Shown piece after piece: positions 1 to 6,594 of a stretch of 10,979 nucleotides of DNA. Within the stretch, counting starts at the first letter, position 1. Each line of letters begins with the position of its first letter. Source of the stretch: an uncultured Planctomycetaceae bacterium. GTDB lineage: Bacteria; Planctomycetota; Planctomycetia; Pirellulales; UBA1268. Under the pieces are notes generated by a model. That model was not told where the DNA came from, did no database searches, and saw only the letters and a program-made list of their open reading frames with translations. Position numbers and translations under genes: made by a program. The stretch spans positions 1-10,979 of the forward strand of contig CAISKG010000470.1 of assembly GCA_903885855.1 (NCBI GenBank). The letters are read 5' to 3'.

Positions 1-939
1 GCGCGGCGGGGGCCGGCGGCCGGCGGGGGCCGTCTCGCCCCCGGTCTGCTCCAGCGCGTCGCGTCGCAGCGCCTCCACTTCGGCCCAGGTCAGCTGACGG
101 CACTGCCCGGGGAGGAGCGAGCCCAGCGAGAGGTTCCCCACGGCCACGCGCTTGAGCTGGTGCACCTTGTGGCCCAGCCGTGCGAGCATGCGCCGGATCT
201 CGCGGTTCTTCCCCTCGTCGAGCACCATCTCCAGCACCGCGCTTTGCTTGTGCTGGGTCTTGAGGTGGACGTGCTGCGCCCTCGCCATGCCCTCGGCGAG
301 GCCGATCCCGCGGCGCAGTTTGTCGAGGGTTTCCGGGGTCGGGACGCCCGCCACCTGCACGAGATACCGTTTCTCCACGCCGTAGCGCGGATGGGCGAGG
401 AGGTTCGCCAGATCGCCGTCGTTGGTGACCAGGATCAGCCCCTCGCTCATCCGGTCGAGGCGGCCGATGGCGAACAGGCGGCGTTCGCCGGGAACGAGAT
501 CGACGACGCGCGGACGGCCGTCGGGGTCGTAGTTGGTCGTCACCACGCCGACGGGCTTGAACAGCATGTACACCACCCGCTTCGGGTCGGGCAGCCGCTC
601 GCCGTCGACGCGGATTTCCTGGCGGTGCGGATCGACGCGCGTGCCGAGTTGCGTGACCACGACCCGGTCGACCTCGACGCGGCCGGCGGTGATCAGCTCC
701 TCGCAGGCGCGGCGGCTCCCCAGGCCGGCCCCGGCGAGCACCTTCTGGAGCCGCTCGAGACCGTCATCGGCCGGCCCGGCGGGGCCGCCGGGCCCGTCGC
801 GGCGCCCGCGTCGGAATCGGGCGGGGCCCGGTGCCGGCGCGGATGCCGGCGGGGGCGGAGCCGGGCGGCGCGAGGTGATCCTCGTCCCGCGGGCGCGGTT
901 GGGCTCGCCGGAACGGCGCGGGGGGCGATCGGCTGACAA
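1..939 (-). CDS. rluB: 23S rRNA pseudouridine synthase, RluB/RsuA family (3' end cut by window edge)
   Basis: This enzyme converts a specific uridine in ribosomal RNA to pseudouridine. With TTG at 939 as start, the visible 313 residues begin with about 58 low-complexity residues rich in Arg, Pro, Ala and Gly. An S4 RNA-binding domain follows at about 62-115 (LQKVLAGAGLGSRRACEELI). The catalytic domain carries GRLDRMSEGL at 159-168, with D162 the expected catalytic Asp. Family motifs are FKPVGVVTTN (127-136) and EGKNREIRRMLARLGHKVHQ (242-261). The frame is still open at base 1, so the true C-terminus lies outside. TTG is preferred because GGGAG sits 5 bases upstream. An in-frame ATG at 997-999 would add 20 residues but has no clear ribosome binding site. 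The family is secure; the RluB subgroup, rather than RluE, RluF or RsuA, rests on the EGKNREIRRM region and is probable. Confidence 0.93.
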   Translation of the reverse strand, partial: MSADRPPRRSGEPNRARGTRITSRRPAPPPPASAPAPGPARFRRGRRDGPGGPAGPADDGLERLQKVLAGAGLGSRRACEELITAGRVEVDRVVVTQLGTRVDPHRQEIRVDGERLPDPKRVVYMLFKPVGVVTTNYDPDGRPRVVDLVPGERRLFAIGRLDRMSEGLILVTNDGDLANLLAHPRYGVEKRYLVQVAGVPTPETLDKLRRGIGLAEGMARAQHVHLKTQHKQSAVLEMVLDEGKNREIRRMLARLGHKVHQLKRVAVGNLSLGSLLPGQCRQLTWAEVEALRRDALEQTGGETAPAGRRPPPR

Positions 940-944
940 GGTGG

Positions 945-949
945 CTCCC
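945..949 (-). promoter_or_regulatory. Shine-Dalgarno supporting the TTG start of the rluB-like gene
   Basis: On the minus strand GGGAG lies 5 bases before the TTG at 939-937. The competing in-frame ATG at 999-997 is preceded only by CGGGGT with no spacing. This is why the shorter TTG-initiated form was chosen. Confidence 0.45.
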
Positions 950-1090
950 GTCTGGGTGGAGAGGCGGGAGGCGTGGGCCGCATCCCGTGGCGGGATCATA
1001 CCCCGGCGGTCGGCGGTCGGCGCGGAGGGAATCGACGGCGCCCCGGCGATCACCGCCGTCCCGGGGGGAGCGCCGCTGTCCGGAAGATCG

Positions 1091-1381
1091 TCACCGCAGC
1101 GGCGACCACCAGCGCGAGCGGCGGATCTCGGGCACCGGCTCGTTGAAGTCCCGCGGTCGGGAGCCGTCCATGAGCGGCTGGCGGAAGAGATAGGGGCCGA
1201 TGTCGTCCTGCAGGTAGGGATCGAAGCGCACGGCGCGGCGCTGCTGCGAGCGCGCGTCGGGCGCCGGCAGGGACGGTTTGCCGAGCGAGGCACAACCGCA
1301 GGCCGCCGGGACGACGATCCACACCGCCGCGGCGCGAACCGCCCGGCGGACGCTCCGGGGCATGGATGGGCTGCGGCACAT
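1091..1381 (-). CDS. Small hypothetical protein, probable lipoprotein
   Basis: I do not recognise this 96-residue protein. From ATG 1381 it starts MCRSPSMPRSVRRAVR, a basic n-region. A short hydrophobic stretch AAAVWIVVPAA follows, then CGCAS at 28-32. This looks like a signal peptide ending in a lipobox-like site. Either Cys could be lipidated, and neither fits the consensus perfectly because a Pro stands at -3 of the first. The mature part is short, polar and rich in Arg and Pro, with FDPYLQDDIGPYLF and a C-terminus ending RRSRWWSPLR. AGGGG lies 9 bases before the ATG at 1381; the internal ATG at 1363 has no such site and would give 90 residues. It lies 151 bases upstream of the rluB-like gene on the same strand. 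The signal peptide and typical codon use support a real gene, with export likely and function unknown. Confidence 0.62.
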   Translation of the reverse strand: MCRSPSMPRSVRRAVRAAAVWIVVPAACGCASLGKPSLPAPDARSQQRRAVRFDPYLQDDIGPYLFRQPLMDGSRPRDFNEPVPEIRRSRWWSPLR

Positions 1382-1597
1382 CGGCTGGATCCCCTGGCAT
1401 GGACCCCGCGACGGTGCCGGAGGCGGCGGCGGGGGGCGGGAGTGTAGGGAGGGCGATCGCCCGCCAAAAGGGCACATCGTCGGCGGCGTTCCGCCGCCTC
1501 CCACCCCCGACGGCTCGGGCGGCCACGGCCCCGGCAAGAGGGCGAGGCTGGGAAACGCGGCGCCGCGAGTCCGGCAGCCCCCGGTCGCGGTGCCCCG

Positions 1598-2566
1598 TCA
1601 GGGGAGCGTGACGTGCAGGATCCGCGTCGTCCCCGGTGGCCCGGCCGGGTGGAGCGTCTGGCGGCCGATCGCCGCCGGCAGGAGGAGGGTCGTGCCGAGT
1701 GGCAGCGTGGGAAGGACCCAGCGGTCCCCGAGTCGTGCCTCCCCTCCGACGACCGCCAGCAGGTGGCAGCGATCGTCCCCGCCGACGTCCCACGGCCCCG
1801 CGGGGCGCACCTCGTCGAGGCGGAAGTAGGGGCAGTCGACGAGGCGCTGCGCGGCCGGATCGTCGGTGGGGATGCGCGGCGCCGGGGCGACCGGGGCGAA
1901 TCCCGTCACCGCCTCCAGCCCCGCCTCCACGTGCAGCGCCCGCGGCTTGCCGTCGGGGCCGGTGCGGTTCCAGTCGTGGAGCCGGTAGGTGACGTCGCTC
2001 GACTGCTGGATCTCGGCCACGAGGAGCCCGGCGCCGATGGCGTGGACCGTTCCGGCCGGTACGAAGATGCAGTCGCCGGGACGCGGCTCCACCACATGCA
2101 GGACCTCGTCGCAGCGCCCGGACCGCAGCGCCGCGGCGAGCCGTTCCCGGTCGGTGCCCGCCCGCAGCCCCGCCCAGAGCCGTGCGCCGGGGGCGGCGTC
2201 GATCACGTACCAGGCCTCCGTCTTGCCCCGGTCCGGGGGATCGAGAAGGGCGGCGCGGGCATCGTCGGGATGGACCTGCACCGACAGATCGCTGCGGGCG
2301 TCGAGGAACTTGAAGAGGAGCGGAAAGGCCGCGAGCCCCGCGTGGCGGCCGAGGAGTTCGGCGCCGTGCGCGCGCACGAGCTCCCCCAGGCGCCGCCCGG
2401 CGAAGGGCCCGGCCGCCACCACGCTCTGGTCGGCCGACCGATCGACCACCTCCCACGACTCGGCGTAGTCGTCGCCGGGGGGGAGGTCGCGGCCGAGTCT
2501 CGTGGCGAAGCCACGCCCTCCCCACAGGTAGCGACGGTAGATCGGTCGGAAGAGCAATGGATGCAT
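1598..2566 (-). CDS. manA: Mannose-6-phosphate isomerase, class I (ManA)
   Basis: This zinc enzyme interconverts mannose 6-phosphate and fructose 6-phosphate in the cytoplasm, linking glycolysis to GDP-mannose and glycan synthesis. The 322 residues match the short bacterial class I form. The N-terminus is FRPIYRRYLWGG. Metal ligands are in SVQVHPDD (Q97, H99), GKTEAWY (E117) and PAGTVHAIGAG (H175). The signature EIQQSSDVTYRLHDWNR (185-201) is followed by GKPRALHVEAG (206-216). The C-terminal third is a second cupin-like region with little conservation. Its start lies 24 bases after the stop of the 60-residue membrane protein, so the two are probably co-transcribed. The start ATG has no obvious Shine-Dalgarno, which fits coupling to the upstream gene. 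A weak dyad (CGCGGCGCCGCG at 1556-1567) followed by TTT on the minus strand could serve as terminator. Confidence 0.95.
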   Translation of the reverse strand: MHPLLFRPIYRRYLWGGRGFATRLGRDLPPGDDYAESWEVVDRSADQSVVAAGPFAGRRLGELVRAHGAELLGRHAGLAAFPLLFKFLDARSDLSVQVHPDDARAALLDPPDRGKTEAWYVIDAAPGARLWAGLRAGTDRERLAAALRSGRCDEVLHVVEPRPGDCIFVPAGTVHAIGAGLLVAEIQQSSDVTYRLHDWNRTGPDGKPRALHVEAGLEAVTGFAPVAPAPRIPTDDPAAQRLVDCPYFRLDEVRPAGPWDVGGDDRCHLLAVVGGEARLGDRWVLPTLPLGTTLLLPAAIGRQTLHPAGPPGTTRILHVTLP

Positions 2567-2590
2567 GGCGGATGGTCTCGTGTCGCCCGG

Positions 2591-2773
2591 TCAGCGGTCT
2601 GCGAGCCCCTCCACGATCCGGCCGATCCAGAAGCAGCACACGCTGGCCACGAGCATCACGAGCATCTGGCCGAGCGAGATGGCGTGCTGCAGCTCGAGGA
2701 GGATGGCCAGCGCCGGCAGCGCGAGGCCCGCGAACTGTCCTGCCCGGCCGAGCGATCGGAGGAACGTCTGCAT
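2591..2773 (-). CDS. 60-residue two-helix membrane protein
   Basis: This is a small protein of unknown function. After a short N-terminus (MQTFLRSLGRAGQF) come two hydrophobic segments, at about 15-28 (AGLALPALAILLEL) and 34-50 (LGQMLVMLVASVCCFWI). They are joined by a short loop containing His and Gln, and the tail is GRIVEGLADR. Two adjacent Cys (46-47) lie in the second helix. Both ends are fairly hydrophilic, which suggests a hairpin in the membrane. GGAGG lies 2 bases before the ATG, closer than ideal. The stop is 24 bases before manA. From memory, very similar short proteins ending in a WIGRIVEG-type motif occur in planctomycetes, but I could not verify this. Its size and hydrophobicity would make it easy for gene callers to miss. 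Confidence 0.72.
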   Translation of the reverse strand: MQTFLRSLGRAGQFAGLALPALAILLELQHAISLGQMLVMLVASVCCFWIGRIVEGLADR

Positions 2774-2897
2774 GGCCTCCGCCCGCTGCGGGGGCGGCTC
2801 CGACCTCCCGGGGTGGCGGGGAGGACGCTCGAGCGCGGCCGGCCCGGCCTGGCGCACGCCGACGCCCCCGCGCCGACCGCCTCGTCGCGGGAGGGGA

Positions 2898-2926
2898 AAT
2901 GTGGCACGTTCCCCGCCGAATCGCAA
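2898..2926 (-). promoter_or_regulatory. Candidate sigma-70-type promoter for the 60-residue gene and manA
   Basis: On the minus strand TTGCGA (2926-2921) and CACATT (2903-2898) are separated by 17 bases. They match 4/6 and 3/6 of the -35 and -10 consensus. The position is about 120 bases upstream of the ATG at 2773. The match is weak, and the local drop in GC is the main support. Confidence 0.28.
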
Positions 2927-3010
2927 GATGCGGGGCGGCGGGGTCGGCGCGATCCTGACCCCTCGACGCGGCGGGGAGATGGCCGGCGGCGGGAACCCGA
3001 GGGGGAAGCC

Positions 3011-3038
3011 TTGCCGAAACCCCGCTCCCAGCCATACT
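3011..3038 (+). promoter_or_regulatory. Candidate sigma-70-type promoter for tpx
   Basis: TTGCCG (3011-3016) and CATACT (3033-3038) each match 4/6 of consensus and are 16 bases apart. Transcription would start near 3045, giving a leader of about 60 bases before the tpx ATG. Confidence 0.4.
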
Positions 3039-3092
3039 TCCGGCGACCCCCGGGCGTCCCGGGCACGGTCGCAGGCAATCATCCCCAGTCGC

Positions 3093-3097
3093 GGAGG
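3093..3097 (+). promoter_or_regulatory. Shine-Dalgarno that sets the tpx start
   Basis: GGAGG lies 6 bases before the ATG at 3104. It selects that codon over the internal ATG at 3143, which would remove the family-typical VTFKGNP segment. Confidence 0.75.
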
Positions 3098-3103
3098 CAG
3101 GTC

Positions 3104-3616
3104 ATGGGTCGGCACGGTGCGGTGACGTTCAAGGGCAATCCGATGACCCTCGTCGGCGAGGCGATCGAGGTCGGGGCCGCGGCGCCCGAGTTCACCCTCA
3201 CCGGCGACGGCATGCAGCCGATCCGTCGCGCCGACATCCTCGGCAAGCCGACGATCATCAGCGTGGTCCCCTCCCTCGACACGCCGGTCTGCCAGGTGCA
3301 GACGAAGAAGTTCAACGAGCGCCTCGCCGCCCACGGCGACAAGGTCAATTCGCTCACCGTGAGCCTCGACCTGCCCTTCGCCATGAAGCGCTTCTGCGGC
3401 GCCGAGTCGATCGCGGCGATGAAGGTCGGCAGCGACTACAAGGACCGCGAGTTCGGCCGCGCGTGGGGGGTTCTCATCGACGAGCTCAAGCTCCTGGCCC
3501 GCTCGGTGTTCGTCGTCGACTCCAAGGGCACCGTGACCTACGCCGAGGTCGTCAAGGAGATCGCCAGCGAGCCCGATTACGAGGCCGCCCTGGCGGCGCT
3601 CGAGAAGGCCGGCTGA
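3104..3616 (+). CDS. tpx: Thiol peroxidase Tpx (atypical 2-Cys peroxiredoxin)
   Basis: This enzyme reduces hydrogen peroxide and organic peroxides using thioredoxin as electron donor. It is 170 residues, the usual Tpx size. The N-terminus VTFKGNPMTLVG is the typical Tpx hairpin. The peroxidatic site is PSLDTPVC, with T60 and C63. The resolving Cys is C98 in KRFCGAES, in the place expected for Tpx. R133 in LARSVFVVD is the conserved active-site Arg. A strong GGAGG Shine-Dalgarno supports the start, and a candidate promoter lies about 66 bases upstream of the start codon. It is the only plus-strand gene in the window and stands as a single-gene unit with its own terminator. It converges on alaS. 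I see no peroxide-sensor operator that I could name. Confidence 0.96.
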   Translation: MGRHGAVTFKGNPMTLVGEAIEVGAAAPEFTLTGDGMQPIRRADILGKPTIISVVPSLDTPVCQVQTKKFNERLAAHGDKVNSLTVSLDLPFAMKRFCGAESIAAMKVGSDYKDREFGRAWGVLIDELKLLARSVFVVDSKGTVTYAEVVKEIASEPDYEAALAALEKAG

Positions 3617-3648
3617 CCCCGGCCCGCCACGTCCAGCCGCGATCGAAG

Positions 3649-3686
3649 ACGGCCGGCCGGGTGATCCCGGCCGGCCGTCGTGTTTT
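3649..3686 (+). terminator. Strong hairpin terminator of tpx, possibly bidirectional with alaS
   Basis: A perfect 13-bp stem pairs ACGGCCGGCCGGG (3649-3661) with CCCGGCCGGCCGT (3666-3678) around the loop TGAT. CGTGTTTT follows. It begins 33 bases after the tpx stop and lies in the 105-base convergent gap before the alaS stop. The same hairpin would form in alaS mRNA, where the following sequence (CTTCGATC) has no real U-run. Confidence 0.82.
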
Positions 3687-3721
3687 CCGGGAGCCCATCG
3701 CGCGGCGGGCGCCGCGTCCGG

Positions 3722-6337
3722 TCAGCCGCCGAAGTGCTTCTCGGCCAGCGCCCTGGCCGCCGCGAGGGCGTCGGCGAGCTTGTCGACGAGCTTGCCGCCC
3801 GCCTGGGCGAGGTCGGGCCGGCCGCCCCCCTTGCCGCCCACCAGCGCCGCCGGCTCGCGGATCCACGTGCCCGCGGCGAACCCGCGCTCCTCGACCTCGC
3901 GGCTGATACCGGCGACGAGGGTCACCTTGTCCCCCTCGGCGGAGCCGAGGAATACGACCACCGGGGCCCCCTTGCGGCGCACCAGATCGACGCATTGCCG
4001 CATCGCCGCCACGTCGGCGCCCCGGGCGTCGGCGACCACGATCCGCACCCCGCCCGCCGACGGCGCCGCGGCGAGCAGGTCGTCGGGCGAGAGCGTGGCC
4101 GCGGCCGCGGACGGGCGGGCCTTCTTGAGATCCTTGACCTCCTTGGCCAGCGCCGCCAGTCGCGCGGGGAGCTCGGCCAGCGGTACGCGGAGGGTGCCGG
4201 CCGCCTCCTGGAGCGTCGCCTCGGCGCGGCGGAAGCGGTCGAGGGCCGCCAGGCCCGTGATGGCGCTCACGCGCCGGGTGCCGGCCGACACGCTCTCCTC
4301 GCCGACGATCCGCACCTGGCCGATCTCGCCGGTGTTGGCGACGTGGGTGCCGCCGCAGAGCTCGCGGCTCACGGCGCCCATGGCCACCATCCGCACCACG
4401 TCGGGGTACTTCTCGCCGAAGAGCATCATCGCCCCGGCGTGCCGCGCCTCCGCGAGCGGCAGCAGCGTGGCCGCCACCGGCACGGCCGCCAGGACGTTGC
4501 GGTTGACCATGGCCTCGATGGCGTCGAGCGTCTCGCGGCCCACCGACGCGGTGTGGGAGAAATCGAAACGCAGGGCGTCGGCGTCGACCTTCGATCCCTG
4601 TTGCACCGCATGCCTGCCGAGATGGTGCTGGAGGGCGGCGTGGATGAGGTGCGTGGCGGAGTGGGCCCGGCGGATCGCGGCCCGGCGTTCGCCGTCCACC
4701 GCTGCCGCCACCTCGGCGCCCAGCTCGAGGACGCCGCCGCGGAGGTGCCCCACGTGGAGCACGAAGCCCCCCTCACGCTGCGTGTCGACCACCTCGAAGC
4801 GGCCGCCCGCCGGCCAGGTGAGCCAGCCCGTGTCCCCCACCTGCCCGCCCGATTCGCCATAGAAGGGGGTTTTGTCGAGGACCACCGTCACCGGCTCCGG
4901 GGCGGCGTCGGCGGCGAGCGCGTCGACGAGCTGGTCGCGGGCGATGATCCCGAGCACCTTCCCCGGCGCCTCGAGCACCTCGTAGCCGAGAAACTCGGAG
5001 CCGTGCATCGTCTTCTTCAGGGCGTCGAGCGGCCCGGAGGCGAACACCTCCCCCCGGCTGCCGGCCCCGGAACGCTGGCCGTGGGCCTCCATCGCGGCGC
5101 GGAAGCCGTCCCAATCGAAGCCGATGTTGCGCTCCGCGGCGAGGGTCTCGAGGAGTTCCGGGGGGAAGCCGTAGGTGGTGTAGAGGTCGGCGGCGTCGGC
5201 CCCGCCGACGGCCCCCTTCCCGGAGGATCGCATGGCGTCGAAGAGCGTCTCGATCCGTGCGAGCCCCCCGTCGATCGTCGCCAGGAAGGATTCCTCCTCG
5301 CGGCGGATCACCGTCGCCACGCGCTCGACGCTCTCGGCGAGCTCCGGGTAGGGACGCTGCATGAGGCTGGCCACCATCCCCGGCAGGCGGTGGAGGAAGG
5401 GATCGCGCACGCCCATCTGCCGCCCGTCGAGCACCGCCCGGCGCAGGAGCCGCTTGACGACGTACTTCTCCTCGTTGTTCCCCGGGAGGACGTTCTCGTG
5501 GATCGCGAACGTGCAGGCGCGCACATGGTCGGCGATGCGGCGCATGCGGCGGCCGTCGTCCTCGGCGGGCACGTAGCGCTTGCCGCACACCTCGGCGACG
5601 GCCTCCACCAGCGGCCTGAGGATGTCGATGTGGAAGTTGCTGTCCACCCCCTGGAGCATGGCGCAGGTGCGCTCGAGCCCCATGCCGGTGTCGATGTTGC
5701 GGCTGGGGAGCGGGGAGAGATTGTCGGGCGGGGGGCCCTGGCGGTTGAACTGCGTGAAGACGAGGTTCCAGATCTCCACGTCGCTGCCGTCGGGCATCCG
5801 GAAGAAGATCTCGCTGCAGGGGCCGCAGACGCCGTCGGGGCCCTGGGTCGGGGCGCCGGCCGGCCAGAAGTTGTCATCCTCCCCCATGCGGCTGATCTTC
5901 GCGTGGGGCACGCCGATCTCGTCGGCCCAGATGCGGTAGGCCTCGTCGTCTTCGGAATAGACCGTGATCGAGAGCTTCTCGGGGGGGATGCCGAGCCAGC
6001 CCTTCGCGGTCAGGAATTCCCACGCCCAGTGGATCGCCTCGCGCTTGAAATAATCGCCGAAGCTGAAATTGCCCAGCATCTCGAAGAAGGTGTGGTGGCG
6101 CGCCGTGCGCCCCACGTTGTCGATGTCGCCGGTGCGCAGGCACTTCTGGCAGGTGGTGGCGCGGGTGAAGTCGAGCTTGCACTTCCCCAGGAAGTGATCC
6201 TTGAATTGATTCATCCCCGCCGGCGTGAACAGCACGGACGGATCCCACCGCGGCACGAGCACGTCGCTCGGTCGCCGCACGCAGCCCTTCGATTCGAAGA
6301 ACGAGAGATAGGCTTCACGCAGATCGTCGGCCTTCAT
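3722..6337 (-). CDS. alaS: Alanyl-tRNA synthetase
   Basis: This enzyme charges tRNA-Ala with alanine and hydrolyses mischarged Ser- or Gly-tRNA-Ala. It is 871 residues, normal for bacterial AlaRS. The catalytic domain includes LFTPAGMNQF (37-46), the TCQKCLRTGDIDNVG region (62-76) and HHTFFEMLGNFSFGDYFK (81-98). GVCGPCSEI (169-177) and NIDTGMGLER (214-223) follow. The editing domain contains FYGESGGQ (492-499), and its zinc site is HSATH (H559, H563) plus CGGTH (C661, H665). A C-terminal C-Ala domain ends with GGKGGGRPDLAQAGG (834-848). ATG at 6337 is chosen because MKADDLREAY begins exactly as in the family, with GAGGAG 11 bases upstream. The frame stays open further upstream to 6598 but reads as non-coding low-complexity sequence. 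It lies 257 bases downstream of recA with its own likely promoter. Confidence 0.98.
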   Translation of the reverse strand: MKADDLREAYLSFFESKGCVRRPSDVLVPRWDPSVLFTPAGMNQFKDHFLGKCKLDFTRATTCQKCLRTGDIDNVGRTARHHTFFEMLGNFSFGDYFKREAIHWAWEFLTAKGWLGIPPEKLSITVYSEDDEAYRIWADEIGVPHAKISRMGEDDNFWPAGAPTQGPDGVCGPCSEIFFRMPDGSDVEIWNLVFTQFNRQGPPPDNLSPLPSRNIDTGMGLERTCAMLQGVDSNFHIDILRPLVEAVAEVCGKRYVPAEDDGRRMRRIADHVRACTFAIHENVLPGNNEEKYVVKRLLRRAVLDGRQMGVRDPFLHRLPGMVASLMQRPYPELAESVERVATVIRREEESFLATIDGGLARIETLFDAMRSSGKGAVGGADAADLYTTYGFPPELLETLAAERNIGFDWDGFRAAMEAHGQRSGAGSRGEVFASGPLDALKKTMHGSEFLGYEVLEAPGKVLGIIARDQLVDALAADAAPEPVTVVLDKTPFYGESGGQVGDTGWLTWPAGGRFEVVDTQREGGFVLHVGHLRGGVLELGAEVAAAVDGERRAAIRRAHSATHLIHAALQHHLGRHAVQQGSKVDADALRFDFSHTASVGRETLDAIEAMVNRNVLAAVPVAATLLPLAEARHAGAMMLFGEKYPDVVRMVAMGAVSRELCGGTHVANTGEIGQVRIVGEESVSAGTRRVSAITGLAALDRFRRAEATLQEAAGTLRVPLAELPARLAALAKEVKDLKKARPSAAAATLSPDDLLAAAPSAGGVRIVVADARGADVAAMRQCVDLVRRKGAPVVVFLGSAEGDKVTLVAGISREVEERGFAAGTWIREPAALVGGKGGGRPDLAQAGGKLVDKLADALAAARALAEKHFGG

Positions 6338-6384
6338 GCGGGCGGCGGCTCCTCGGGGCGGTTCGGCTGGGGCGGGAAGGCGAC

Positions 6385-6390
6385 ATGATA
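6385..6390 (-). promoter_or_regulatory. Candidate -10 element for alaS
   Basis: TATCAT on the minus strand matches 5/6 of TATAAT and lies about 48 bases before the alaS ATG. It falls in a small AT-richer pocket (CTTGTATCATG). No good -35 lies at 17 bases (TGGGCC), so the call rests on the -10 alone. Confidence 0.38.
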
Positions 6391-6432
6391 CAAGCCCCCG
6401 CCATGGCGGCCCACGCCGGGTCCGGAAACGGC

Positions 6433-6475
6433 ACCACCCACGATCCGCCGCTTGGGTCGACGGGTCGTGGGTGGT
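6433..6475 (-). repeat. Long inverted repeat between recA and alaS, possible recA terminator
   Basis: A perfect 11-bp dyad pairs ACCACCCACGA (6433-6443) with TCGTGGGTGGT (6465-6475). It extends inward through one T-G wobble and CCG/CGG to a 15-bp stem with a 13-base loop (6448-6460). In recA mRNA the hairpin is followed by GCCGTTTCC, a very short U-run that begins 4 bases later. It lies 120 bases beyond the recA stop and just upstream of the alaS -10. It could end recA transcription or act in the alaS promoter region. Confidence 0.6.
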
Positions 6476-6501
6476 CGGACTCCCCTTCAGGGAGCCGGTG
6501 C

Positions 6502-6519
6502 GTCCGGCGGGAGCCGGAC
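6502..6519 (-). repeat. Small perfect hairpin in the recA-alaS spacer
   Basis: GTCCGGC (6502-6508) and GCCGGAC (6513-6519) form a perfect 7-bp stem around GGGA. The minus-strand transcript would have the loop TCCC. There is no U-run next to it, so it is not a canonical terminator. It may stabilise the 3' end of recA mRNA. Confidence 0.4.
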
Positions 6520-6559
6520 CGTCGCGGTGGGGGTGGCGCCGCCGGGGGGGCGGACGCCA

Positions 6560-6577
6560 CGACGGCGATCGCCGTCG
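6560..6577. repeat. Perfect 18-bp palindrome just after recA
   Basis: CGACGGCGATCGCCGTCG is its own reverse complement and begins 18 bases beyond the recA stop codon. Its core is the octamer GCGATCGC. It can fold into a 7-bp stem with a GATC loop in RNA, or serve as a dyad for a dimeric protein. No U-run follows on either strand. Confidence 0.6.
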
Positions 6578-6594
6578 CGCCGAAGCGCGGGCGG

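Larger units (their letters stand above)
2774..3103. other. Divergent intergenic region between the membrane-protein/manA unit and tpx
   Basis: These 330 bases separate divergent genes and show no convincing coding sequence. The frames open through it have no homology that I recognise and run antisense into tpx. It is locally less GC-rich around 2896-2930 and 3011-3040. Candidate promoters for each direction fall there and are listed separately. Confidence 0.6.

Noticed and set aside
1382..1597. Possible small gene between manA and the lipoprotein gene
   Set aside because: Frames through it are Arg/Pro/Gly-rich shadows with no initiation signal. Only small palindromes (1451-1462 and 1556-1567) stand out.
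1613..3103. A long plus-strand open frame running into tpx, as if tpx had about 500 extra N-terminal residues
   Set aside because: It lies antisense to manA and the small membrane protein and has no family signal. Tpx has its own ribosome binding site and normal length from 3104.
2774..3334. N-terminal extension of the 60-residue membrane protein to 247 residues
   Set aside because: The extra sequence is antisense to the 5' half of tpx and then low-complexity intergenic sequence. The 60-residue form has a GGAGG next to its ATG.
3680..6388. A 902-codon open frame on the plus strand opposite alaS
   Set aside because: It is the antisense shadow of a GC-rich gene. alaS on the minus strand has full-length family motifs, and the plus-strand reading is a His/Ala/Gly/Val-rich string with no recognisable domain.
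6338..6594. A recX gene, T-box or other riboswitch between recA and alaS
   Set aside because: No frame shows RecX-like helices. T-box elements need a Stem I and a conserved T-box sequence, which I do not see. The hairpins look like simple dyads.
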